A stretch of DNA of 64,000 nt from the NCBI GenBank assembly GCA_021613375.1, contig CM038715.1, positions 62,001-126,000 of the forward strand, given 5' to 3'. This document shows positions 21,175-33,144 of the stretch, one piece after another (position 1 is the stretch's first letter; every line of letters starts with the position of its first letter). The notes below the pieces were generated by a model. The model was not told the DNA's origin. It ran no database searches and saw only the letters and a program-made list of their open reading frames with translations. Made by a program: the position numbers and the translations under genes. This DNA comes from Megaleporinus macrocephalus. Lineage: Eukaryota > Chordata > Actinopteri > Characiformes > Anostomidae.

Positions 21175-24100
21175 TACTCTGCTCCAGTACTCTGCTACTG
21201 TACTCTGCTACAGTACTCTGCTCCAGTACTCTGCTACTGTACTCTGCTCCAGTACTCTGCTACTGTACTCTGCTCCAGTACTCTGCTACAGTACTCTGCT
21301 ACTGTACTCTGCTACTGTACTCTGCTACTGTACTCTGCTACTGCACTCTGCTCCAGTACTCTGCTACAGTACTCTGCTACTGTACTCTGCTACTGTACTC
21401 TACTACATTACTCTGCTACTGCACTCTGCTCCAGTACTCTGCTACTGTACTCTGCTACTGTACTCTGCTACTGTACTCTGCTACATTACTCTGCTACTGT
21501 ACTCTGCTACTGTACTCTGCTACATTACTCTGCTACAGTACTCTGCTACAGTACTCTGCTCCAGTACTCTGCTACTGTACTCTGCTACTGTACTCTACTA
21601 CATTACTCTGCTACAGTACTCTGCTACTGTACTCTGCTACATTACTCTGCTACAGTACTCTGCTACAGTACTCTGCTCCAGTACTCTGCTACTGTACTCT
21701 ACTACATTACTCTGCTACAGTACTCTGCTACTGTACTCTGCTACATTACTCTGCTACTGTACTCTACTACATTACTCTGCTACAGTACTCTGCTACTGTA
21801 CTCTGCTACATTACTCTGCTACAGTACTCTGCTACAGTACTCTGCTCCAGTACTCTGCTCCAGTACTCTGCTACTGTACTCTACTACATTACTCTGCTAC
21901 AGTACTCTGCTACTGTACTCTGCTACATTACTCTGCTACTGTACTCTACTACATTACTCTGCTACAGTACTCTGCTACTGTACTCTGCTACAGTTCTCTG
22001 CTACTGTACTCTGCTACAGTACTCTGCTACAGTACTCTGCTACAGTACTCTGCTACTGCACTCTGCTACAGTACTTTGCTACTGTACTCTGCTACTGTAC
22101 TCTGCTACAGTACTCTGCTACAGTACTCTGCTACTGTACTCTGCTACTGTACTCTACTACATTACTCTGCTACTGCACTCTGCTCCAGTACTCTGCTACA
22201 GTACTCTGCTACATTACTCTGCTACAGTACTCTGCTACAGTACTCTGCTACATTACTCTGCTACTGCACTCTGCTCCAGTACTCTGCTCCAGTACTCTGC
22301 TACTGTACTCTGCTACTGTACTCTGCTACAGTACTCTGCTACATTACTCTGCTACAGTTCTCTGCTCCAGTACTCTGCTACTGTACTCTGCTACAGTACT
22401 CTACTATATTACTCTGCTACAGTACTCTGCTACTGTACTCTGCTACATTACTCTGCTACTGTACTCTACTACATTACTCTGCTACAGTACTCTGCTACTG
22501 TACTCTACTACATTACTCTGCTACAGTACTCTGCTACTGTACTCTGCTACATTACTCTGCTACAGTACTCTGCTACAGTACTCTGCTCCAGTACTCTGCT
22601 ACAGTACTCTGCTACTGTACTCTGCTACAGTACTCTGCTACAGTACTCTGCTACTGTACTCTGCTACATTACTCTGCTACAGTACTCTGCTACAGTACTC
22701 TGCCACTGTACTCTACTACATTACTCTGCTACATTACTCTGCTACAGTATTCTGCTACTGTACTCTGCTACATTACTCTGCTACTGTACTCTGCTACTGT
22801 ACTCTGCTACAGCACTCTGCTACAGTACTCTGCTACATTACTCTGCTACAGTACTCTGCTACAGTACTCTGCTACATTACTTTGCTACTGTACTCTGCTA
22901 CAGTACTCTGCTACTGTACTCTGCTACATTACTCTGCTACTGTACTCTACTACATTACTCTGCTACAGTACTCTGCTACTGTACTCTACTACATTACTCT
23001 GCTACAGTACTCTGCTACTGTACTCTGCTACATTACTCTGCTCCAGTACTCTGCTACTGTACTCTGCTCCAGTACTCTGCTACTGTACTCTGCTCCAGTA
23101 CTCTGCTACAGTACTCTGCTACTGTACTCTGCTACTGTACTCTGCTACTGTACTCTGCTACTGCACTCTGCTCCAGTACTCTGCTACAGTACTCTGCTAC
23201 TGTACTCTGCTACTGTACTCTACTACATTACTCTGCTACTGCACTCTGCTCCAGTACTCTGCTACTGTACTCTGCTACTGTACTCTGCTACTGTACTCTG
23301 CTACATTACTCTGCTACTGTACTCTGCTACTGTACTCTGCTACATTACTCTGCTACAGTACTCTGCTACAGTACTCTGCTCCAGTACTCTGCTACTGTAC
23401 TCTGCTACTGTACTCTACTACATTACTCTGCTACAGTACTCTGCTACTGTACTCTGCTACATTACTCTGCTACAGTACTCTGCTACAGTACTCTGCTCCA
23501 GTACTCTGCTACTGTACTCTGCTACTGTACTCTACTACATTACTCTGCTACAGTACTCTGCTACTGTACTCTGCTACATTACTCTGCTACTGTACTCTAC
23601 TACATTACTCTGCTACAGTACTCTGCTACTGTACTCTGCTACATTACTCTGCTACAGTACTCTGCTACAGTACTCTGCTCCAGTACTCTGCTCCAGTACT
23701 CTGCTACTGTACTCTACTACATTACTCTGCTACAGTACTCTGCTACTGTACTCTGCTACATTACTCTGCTACTGTACTCTACTACATTACTCTGCTACAG
23801 TACTCTGCTACTGTACTCTGCTACAGTTCTCTGCTACTGTACTCTGCTACAGTACTCTGCTACAGTACTCTGCTACAGTACTCTGCTACTGCACTCTGCT
23901 ACAGTACTTTGCTACTGTACTCTGCTACTGTACTCTGCTACAGTACTCTGCTACAGTACTCTGCTACTGTACTCTGCTACTGTACTCTACTACATTACTC
24001 TGCTACTGCACTCTGCTCCAGTACTCTGCTACAGTACTCTGCTACATTACTCTGCTACAGTACTCTGCTACAGTACTCTGCTACATTACTCTGCTACTGC

Positions 24101-26647
24101 ACTCTGCTCCAGTACTCTGCTCCAGTACTCTGCTACTGTACTCTGCTACTGTACTCTGCTACAGTACTCTGCTACATTACTCTGCTACAGTTCTCTGCTC
24201 CAGTACTCTGCTACTGTACTCTGCTACAGTACTCTGCTACTGTACTCTGCTACTGTACTCTACTACATTACTCTGCTACAGTACTCTGCTACTGTACTCT
24301 GCTACATTACTCTGCTACAGTACTCTGCTACTGTACTCTACTACATTACTCTGCTACATTACTCTGCTACTGTACTCTGCTACAGTATTCTGCTACTGTA
24401 CTCTGCTACAGTACTCTGCTACTGTACTCTGCTACAGTACTCTGCTACTGTACTCTGCTACATTACTCTGCTACAGTACTCTGCTACAGTACTCTGCCAC
24501 TGTACTCTACTACATTACTCTGCTACATTACTCTGCTACAGTATTCTGCTACTGTACTCTGCTACATTACTCTGCTACTGTACTCTGCTACTGTACTCTG
24601 CTACAGCACTCTGCTACAGTACTCTGCTACATTACTCTGCTACAGTACTCTGCTACAGTACTCTGCTACATTACTTTGCTACTGTACCCTGCTACAGTAC
24701 TCTGCTACAGTACTTTGCTACTGTACTCTGCTACAGTACTTTGCTACTGTACTCTGCTACAGTACTCTGCTACTGTACTCTACTACATTACTCTGCTACA
24801 GTACTCTGCTACTGTACTCTGCTACAGTTCTCTGCTACTGTACTCTGCTACTGTACTCTACTACATTACTCTGCTACATTACTCTGCTACTGTACTCTGC
24901 TACAGTACTCTGCTACTGTACTCTGCTACAGTACTCTGCTACATTACTCTGCTACATTACTCTGCTACAGTACTCTGCTACTGTACTCTACTACATTACT
25001 CTGCTACATTACTCTGCTACTGTACTCTGCTACAGTACTCTGCTACTGTACTCTACTACATTACTCTGCTACAGTACTCTGCTACAGTACTCTGCTACTG
25101 TACTCTACTACATTACTCTGCTACATTACTCTGCTACAGTACTCTGCTACAGTATTCTGCTACAGTACTCTGCTACATTACTCTGCTACTGTACTCTGCT
25201 ACAGTACTCTGCTACTGTACTCTGCTACTGTACTCTGCTACTGTACTCTACTACATTACTCTGCTACAGTACTCTGCTACAGTACTCTGCTACTGTACTC
25301 TACTACATTACTCTGCTACATTACTCTGCTACAGTACTCTGCTACAGTACTCTGCTACAGTACTTTGCTACTGTACTCTGCTCCAGTACTCTGCTACTGT
25401 ACTCTGCTACAGTACTCTGCTCCAGTACTCTGCTACATTACTCTGCTACAGTACTCTGCTACAGTACTCTGCTCCAGTACTCTGCTACTGTACTCTCCTC
25501 TATTACTCTGCTACATTACTCTGCTACAGTACTCTGCTACAGTACTCTGCTACTGTACTCTCCTCTATTACTCTGCTACATTACTCTGCTACAGTACTCT
25601 GCTACAGTACTCTGCTACAGTACTCTGCTACATTACTTTGCTACTGTACTCTGCTACAGTACTCTGCTACAGTACTCTGCTACTGTACTCTGCAAAAGTA
25701 CTTTGCTACTGTACTCTGCTACAGTACTCTGCAAAAGTACTCGGCTACATTACTCTGCTACAGTACTCTGCTACATTACTCTGCTACTGTACTCTGCTAC
25801 ATTACTCTGCTACAGTACTCTGCTACAGTACTCTGCTACAGTACTCTGCTACATTACTCTGCTACAGTACTCTGCTACTGTACTCTGCAAAAGTACTTTG
25901 CTACTGTACTCTGCTACAGTACTCTGCAAAAGTACTCGGCTACATTACTCTGCTACAGTACTCTGCTACATTACTCTGCTACTGTACTCTGCTACATTAC
26001 TCTGCTACATTACTTTGCTACTGTACTCTGCTACTGTACTCTGCCACAGTACTCTGCTACTGTACTCTGCTACAGTACTCTGCTACTGTACTCTGCTACA
26101 GTACTTTGTTACTGTACTCTGCTACAGTACTCTGCAAAAGTACTCGGCTACATTACTCTGCTACAGTACTCTGCTACATTACTTTGCTACATTACTCTGC
26201 TACAGTACTCTGCTACATTACTCTGCTACAGTACTCTGCTACTGTACTCTGCTACTGTACTCTGCTACAGCACTTTGCTACATTACTCTGCTACAGTACT
26301 CTGCTACAGTACTCTGCTACATTACTCTGCTACAGTACTCTGCTACAGTACTCTGCTCCAGTACTCTGCAACATTACTCGGCTACATTACTCGGCTACAG
26401 TACTCAGCTACAGTACTCAGCTACAGTACTCTGCTACTGTACTCTGCTACAGTACTTTGCTACTGTACTCTGCTCCAGTACTCTGCTACTGTACTCTGCT
26501 CCAGTACTCTGCTCCAGTACTCTGCTACATTACTCTGCTACAGTACTCTGCTCCAGTACTCTGCTCCAGTACTCTGCTACATTACTCTGCTACATTACTC
26601 TGCTACAGTACTCGGCTCCAGTACTCTGCTACAGTATTCTGCAAAAT
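21175..26647. repeat. 13-bp satellite array, 421 units (5473 bp)
   Basis: The unit is tactctgctacag, with variants ending ctg, cat or ccag; nearly all variation falls in the last four bases. The first unit starts at 21175 and the last (a degenerate tattctgcaaaat) at 26635. The distance is exactly 420 times 13, and points checked at 23112, 24672 and 26622 are also in register, so there is no net indel over 5.5 kb. Because 13 is not divisible by 3 and no TAA, TAG or TGA arises in the unit or its junctions, all three plus frames stay open; the minus strand has TAG in every unit. The right-hand quarter has more variants (aaaag, tcggct, tcctct). It is not coding. Confidence 0.98.
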
Positions 26648-27737
26648 CTTGGAACTAAATGACCTGTAAAGATTTATTTGTAAAAAAAATAATAATAATA
26701 ATAAATTCAAATGAATAATACATATGTTTATATTTATACATATTTCATATGTTTATGTTTATACCTGTCAGTTTGTTAGCTTAACCATTTCCAAAATGAA
26801 AGCTTAGGTGCACGTTCTGCCAGGAAGACTCCAGTACCACTTCACTCATTCATTCATTACTCTGGCCAATCACAGTCTGCCATCCATCTCTCAAAGGATT
26901 CAACTTATGGTCCTGTTCTGCTTTCAGACGCTGATGTTTCAATGTTTTCCTTATTTTCTCCCCCTCCACCACCCTACTTGTATTTATACTAGTGTTATAT
27001 TATACCTTTGCAGGTATAAAAATCTTTTTGGACAGTACTTAATATTCAGTATATATGAATCAGGAATCCTAAAGAGAACAGTAATCATAACTGCTATAGA
27101 TGCACAATACATACACATAGTCGCTGTAAATAAAAACAAGTATCTTTAGTCAATTTTTATTTTGTCTACAGATTTGTCTACATTTGTAGGAAATGTTTTT
27201 ACTTTGTATTGGAGTATTAACAACATTCAGTACAACAGATGATCTCTTATGCATTCTCTGAGCTTCCTGTGAAAGCTTAGCCAACAGTGTCAATGTGCTA
27301 GACTGCATTTACATATTGCTGCCGTCATTAGTGCAGCCACTAAAAACAAAGACAAGTGTTGTTAAAAATATAATGGATAGTCATCCATTAAAACTCATAT
27401 TTCATTTAGATTTGTCTTCCCACCATGTACAACACTGACAGTCCAGACAGTCCATCAAAATACAAGGTTATGTACAAAGAGAATAATGACAAACTTAAAT
27501 AAATAAGATTTTTTTCTACTGATTATTTGTCTTAATCTTGGGACAGACCACTCATTACATTTTATTTTTCCCCCCGAGGTGTGAAATTCAGCAAACAGCA
27601 AATAAACAGTAATTGAGTAAATGAGGAAATGTGTGTTCTATGTAGAGGATGTGTAGTTATTTTCATTTACAGTAGCACAATTGAGTGACCCGCAATTTAA
27701 AGTCAAGTCGATCACTAAATAGTCAGAAAGAGTTTAA

Positions 27738-28731
27738 CCTCTTAACATTCCACCCCTTTTTACCAATTTCACCTAAAAATACATACCCAAATCTTTAAGC
27801 TTTTTACTAAAACACTCCATAAACTAGTGGAATTTTCCTGAAAAGCCTTCAAATTTGTACTAGAAAGCACTAAAAGGTATTAAAATTAATATGCAACGGC
27901 CAAAATACGCTGAAAACAAACAAAAAAATTGGCGCTTTTCTAATTTTCATTTTAGAATTTAAATTTAGTGCCTACCAAAAATAGAGCTTATGTTCTCCAA
28001 GACTTTTTCCTGCACAGGAGCTGTGTCTGCACAGGAGTCTTCTCGGTTACGCGTCCAGATATCTTCGCACCTGATTGGTGCACAGACTTGATTGACATGG
28101 CATTGGAAAGAAGAAGGAGTGGAAGATATTTTAATATTTTTTCAATTCGATGGCTTTTATTCTGACCTTTCAGATTTCCGGAGTACTCCTTCCACAAAAT
28201 GGAGAATTATTAACGATTGGATTGATGGAAAAACACAGGTTTGGTCTCTGAGGTATGGCGTTGGCTTGTTGTTGTGTTTTTTAATTGTTTCTGTGAAAGC
28301 TGAGAGCCATTATGCGCCGCAACAACACGGAAGTTGTGGCAGAGCTAGGGGGCGTGTTACTTTTCGGAAAAGCTATTCTTTATTTTTGATTTCAATACTC
28401 TGACATTTCAGAGTATAATAGCTTACACCATCGTAATCCTGAGGGTCTCCCCATTCTTTGATGTATAATATGTTCAGATTGGCCAAAAGATGGCTTTACG
28501 GAAAATAAAAATGTTTGTATTGTACCTAATATTTTGTCATACTAACGTTCCACACAAGGTAGTTTTTGACCAAAATATTAAGTATTAAGTAAAAATGGCA
28601 AAACAACTAAAAAGTAGAGATTCTAAGCTTTCATGTGGTACCTTGGTTGTCCTTGGTGGAACTGTAGAGCTTCACATATATTCTTAAATATATTTATTAT
28701 GGATTTTGGGCCCGCCGGTCGTGTTAGAAGG
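27738..28731. mobile_element. piggyBac-like non-autonomous element, 994 bp
   Basis: The target sequence TTAA flanks both ends (27734-27737 and 28732-28735). The left end starts cctcttaacattcc and the right end read inward starts ccttctaacacgacc, short inverted repeats beginning CC as in piggyBac relatives. The interior has a small open frame (27968-28165) with no transposase similarity and a hairpin near 28398-28420 (actctgac/gtcagagt type). Assignment rests on TTAA plus the CCY start. Confidence 0.6.
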
Positions 28732-29129
28732 TTAATACTGGTCACTGAGTGCTACATGGGTTCAGTCTCTTAAAGTTTAGTCGATGCTTGTTCCGGTTCG
28801 GCATGGTTCCTGGTGTACAGCCAGGAAATTTCGCCATTGTTTGCTGGAACGGCTGGAAAAAAGGCAGGAATATAATCCAAGAACTACACGCTTGTAAAGG
28901 GTTCTGGGTGCTGGGGGAAAAACAGCAGAAGTGGCTGAGTGATTGTGTAAGCTATATACACTGTGTAAGTGTCTGTAGAAGTGTGTGTGAGAGAGTGTTG
29001 CCAGTGCTGCAGTGCCTCAGCAGGGAGTTAGTGGAGGACAGAAACCTTGCGGCTCCATCACACCTAGTGAGACGGCAAGAATGTGGGCTACTCAAAGTCA
29101 CACCTCAGCCCCACTGCCCCACGACTACC

Positions 29130-29130
<1 letters not shown>

Positions 29131-29181
<51 letters not shown>

Positions 29182-29243
29182 AAAATCCAATCGTGCTATA
29201 CTGAACACGATAATTTCTGGGTTAAGGATTTGTAACCAATGGA

Positions 29244-29312
<69 letters not shown>
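29131..29312. repeat. (CA)n and (TA)n microsatellites
   Basis: There is a CA run at about 29131-29177 and a pure TA run at about 29245-29312, separated by about 65 bp of unique sequence. The TA run adjoins the truncated end of the inverted repeat copy at 29312-29853. Confidence 0.95.
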
Positions 29313-29315
<3 letters not shown>

Positions 29316-29853
29316 GGTTAAAAAGACTAAGAGTACACAAATGACACATAGCCTACACGCCTCACACACAAGAACTCGGAGAGTTTGTGGACTATATATT
29401 TTGGCAGGGGGTCATTTGAGAAGCAGCTACGTGTGTTTTAAAGCTCCCGCGGTATCTAGAACAGTCTTAGGTTCTACACTGGACGATTAAGAAGCGGTTA
29501 GTAATGAGACTTTTCAAGAGACACGACTGAAGTAAACATGATACACGTGTTAATAATCTATAAATAATCTATAAGATAAGATAAACAGGTAAACAGGTGC
29601 TGTCCTGCTGCTGTGTTGATGAAGCTCTACGGGATGTTTGATCTTCAAGGTCTCGTGTATAGCAGTTGTACTGTTGTGATCATCTCCACTGTGCAGAGCT
29701 GACAGAGCACCACACTGTTGTGTTTCTGTGTGAAACACACCCACAACGTTAGATGAACGTGAGTGATTGTTTGTTGCAGCTCGCGCTCCGGATAAATCCA
29801 TGCTTTCAGTAGGCGTGGCCAACTTTGTGACACATCAATGCATGTTATGCTAA
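29312..29853 (-). mobile_element. Truncated inverted copy of the 14354-16159 element core
   Basis: Read on the minus strand, it matches 14874-15385, with shared words such as ggatttatccggagcgcgag, cagctctgcacagtggagat and cgcgggagctttaaa. It differs by a small insertion (29795-29830 region) and by a deletion before the shared gtctttttaaccattta end. The outer ends of the element are missing or reduced. The shared open frame survives in both copies but contains no known domain. Confidence 0.8.
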
Positions 29854-31119
29854 CCCCCAGCCTCACTAAACATTATGGCAAGATATTGCAATTTATCATT
29901 TTTACTGCAAGTTATTGCCTCCAAAATAAATACTTTTTACTTTAAATGCAGACACTTTTTACAAATCAGAACTGTAAAGACAGTATTCTTCACAAACCCA
30001 ACACCGACACCGTTAAACAGTGCTCTGTTGGTACAACCTAAAAAAATTCTGTCACATGGTAACAATTTAGTAGCAATTGAACCCGTTCTATTTAAGCTTA
30101 ACATGTAGTTCAAAGAAAGTAAAAAAAACAACTGCTTGTTACCACATTTTCATCATTACTACAAACAAAATACAAGTTTGGACTCTTGAGTCCGTTAAGC
30201 TGTGCTCCACATCTAAGATGTCCGCTTCAGTGCTCTTCTACTAACTTTCGTGTTGAGAATGATTCATCATCCAAATAATAGCTTTTTAATAAAGATAGAC
30301 TATAATCTTCCAATATCAACTACAAGATATCAAACTAATTCATCTTTTGCCTCTTTACATTTCTCAGTAACAGCTTTTTCACAGTTCCACATTTTTTCAG
30401 ACCCATAGCTGTTATGGGATCTGGAATAAGGAATAGATTTCTATAAATAAAACAATAAACATACTCAGAATTTTGCCCTGAGTATTTTTTCCCTTTTCTC
30501 TTTCTTTTGTTCTTTTGTTTGAAATATTATTTCTCTTTCTCTTTTTCTGATTTTCTTGTTTTTCTTGGGAATTTAATTTTCTATTGTTGGTGAATTCTAT
30601 CCCTCTTTTTCATTTTTTTGTTTTTCTTGTTTTCTTTTGCCCCATAGAGCTACCTTTTACTGGTCTGCAAAGGCGAGGGTGCGACAGCGATCTGCGGGAG
30701 CTTCCAGGTTCTTATGAGGGTGAAGTTAGTGAAGTTGCCCAGGTGAAGTTGGTGAGGCCTCGTCAGATTCCCACCTTACCACCTTGGTGGGTTTACTGCA
30801 CCCTCTGGTGACAATGGCAGGAACTGAATGACCTCTTACAATAGCACTAAATTATATTTCCTCAGTGGAAAGATCTATAAAGCTATTTACATCTAAAGCC
30901 AGAGTGAAGCTTAATTTTTATCTTTTTCAGAATCATCTCCTTTTCTTGATTATTTCTTAAAGATGCAAACTTAGGGTACCATTTATCTGATGCACTGATG
31001 CAGTACAAGATGCTTTTGTTTTGCCAGAAAAATCAGAAAAGTAATCATGTTCAGAAAAATCTGCTAATAAACAACATATTCAGTAAACAAGCACAGATCT
31101 AAACAACAGCGTCTTGTGG

Positions 31120-31340
31120 AAAGAACCTGACCACTGATGAAGGACTAGAGGACGACCAGCACAAACTGCTCAGCAGCAGATGAACTATCATCTCTAACTT
31201 TACTTCTACAAGGTGGAGCAACAAGGTAGGAGTGTCTTTCACCAACACACACTAACACACCACCACCACGTCAGTTTCACTGCAGTGCTGAGAATGATAC
31301 CCAAATCACCCAAATAGTACCTGCTCAGTGGTGGTCCTAT
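31120..31340. repeat. Dispersed otophysan-type repeat fragment
   Basis: It carries ctgaccactgatgaaggact, aactatcatctctaacttta and cacactaacacaccaccacc, shared almost word for word with 32860-33065. It belongs to the same family as 20825-21165. No coding frame is present. Confidence 0.6.
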
Positions 31341-32059
31341 GCTGATCCTAACCCCAGCCTACAAACAAACACAAATCTAAGACCACCTGGAAAGGTCTGC
31401 ACAAAATGCATGGAGCCCAACATCATCTCTCTGAGAGAAAGAGAGAAAGGGAGAGAGGGAGCTGGAAATGGGATGAATTTAGTGATTACAAAATTTCAAA
31501 TAAACACACACAACATGAACCTCCACTTATTTGCTGTTTGCAGTAAGGAGCATATTGCAGCTCACATTAGCAGCGTTAGATCATTAAATTTCAATAACGT
31601 AGCTGTTGAGAGGGTGGCGGGAGCGGTGCCTGTGACGACTGGAGCTCAGGCTTCATGAGCCGGCACTAACGGCCCTCCATTAGAGACCAGAGAGGGGCTA
31701 CATGCTACACACCACACTGGTCTTCACTGGGAGCCTGGGGGCCACTCTAGGGAAAGCTCCATCCCACTGTGGATCACAGCAGAATTTTGGCCTGGAGCCA
31801 TGCTGGAGGACACTGAACAGGGCCAAACGACCACTGCTGGCAACACTAGACTTGGGGGCATGACCACAGGGCAAGCTGAGGCCAATCAGGGGACAGCTTT
31901 CAGCCATGTACACTCATGTCTTTCCCAAGAGAAAATATTATCATAACCTGAAGGACGTTTAACGTGTAGAGCTATTAATGTTATTTTATATATTCATATG
32001 CTTTTATATTCAAATAACTTTTACACAATTAATCATGCACTCTCTGGACATTTGTTAAG

Positions 32060-32240
32060 CACACCTACTTTGTGCCTACACTCATTATTCATTTTATCAG
32101 GTCCAAGTACATGCACATCTGTATTTCTGAGTAACTTTTTAGCCCCATTCATCCATCAGTGGCCCAAACCCTCACAGGAACGCCAATAAGCAGATATTAT
32201 TTGGGCCATGGGTGATTTTCAGTACTGCAGTGACACATGC
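32060..32240. repeat. Dispersed otophysan-type repeat fragment, diverged
   Basis: It contains ctcattattcattttatcag, caggaacgcc and atattatttgggcc words in the same order as the family copy at 20825-21165, with substantial divergence. Boundaries are approximate. Confidence 0.45.
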
Positions 32241-32273
32241 TTAGTTTGTATTGCACTGGTGGTAGTGCATCCG

Positions 32274-32443
32274 AAGTAGGGCTGGGCGATATGGCCCTAC
32301 AATAATATCACGATATTTCACGATACTCTTGCCGATATGACAAAACATTGAATTAAAAAATATATTTCAAGAATACACTACTGCAACAAAATGAAAATTA
32401 ATTGTTATTATTGCATACGATATGATATGGCACACCCCTAAGT
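32274..32443. mobile_element. Short hAT-type MITE (gggctgggcgatatggc)
   Basis: The left end agggctgggcgatatggc and the right end read inward, taggggtgtgccatatc, are imperfect inverted repeats, with cgatat words between. No clear 8-bp TSD was found. A related shorter fragment lies at about 32672-32777, ending in the same gatatggcacacccct. Confidence 0.55.
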
Positions 32444-32809
32444 GAGATATTAAAAAATACAAGAATTTATCAGATTGTAACAGAAGTCAATGATCCAGAA
32501 TGTCACCATACTAAATAATGCACTCCAGATATCTCCATATATCCAGGACTGAAGTAAAGTGAATGATACTGGACAGATAAACTCTGTCTCTAGTAGATAT
32601 TTAATGGGAAACGAGAAAAGTGAGAATTTTCCTTTTGCTAAAAACAGTAAAAGTAGTACCTGATGTGATAATTAGTGATGGGTGATATGGCACAATATTT
32701 CAGGGTATAATATCGTTCACCATATTAAAAAATGTTGGCGATATTATTGTGTACGATATGATATGGCACACCCCTATGCTGAAGTCATACACACTTCAGT
32801 GTCACTGCA

Positions 32810-33080
32810 GGGTTTAGACTACTCCACCAATCAAAAACATCTATACAACACCGTCTTGTGGAAAGAACCTGACCACTGATGAAGGACTAGAGGATGACCA
32901 GCCTAGCTGCACAGCAGCAGATGAACTATCATCTCTAACTTTACTTCTACAAGGTGGAGCAACAAGTAGGAGTGTCTTTCACCAACACACACTAACACAC
33001 CACCACCACGTCAGTTTCACTGCAGTGCTGAGAATGATCCACCATAGATCCTGCTTTGTGGTGGTCCTATGCCAGACCTA
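32810..33080. repeat. Dispersed otophysan-type repeat fragment
   Basis: This copy is close to 31120-31340, sharing aagaacctgaccactgatga, gaactatcatctctaact and cacaccaccaccacgtcag. It lies between the short hAT-type fragment and the foldback element. Confidence 0.6.
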
Positions 33081-33144
33081 ACCCCTGATAAATGGGTTAA
33101 GAAAGCAAACACATTATAAAGACATTCAAAGGGACTATAATTAT

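Noticed and set aside
21150..26669. Three overlapping plus-strand frames of 1528-1839 codons
   Set aside because: They are the same 13-bp tandem repeat read in three registers; the translated period is 13 residues in every frame, there is no start context or domain, and the minus strand has a stop in every unit.
28749..29204. 151-codon plus-strand frame
   Set aside because: It ends in the (CA)n microsatellite, shows no domain, and its codon pattern is unremarkable.
30584..30811. Plus-strand frame preceded by a strong acceptor-like T-rich tract and CATAG
   Set aside because: The peptide matches no family I know, no donor or partner exon is evident, and it lies antisense to the host gene.
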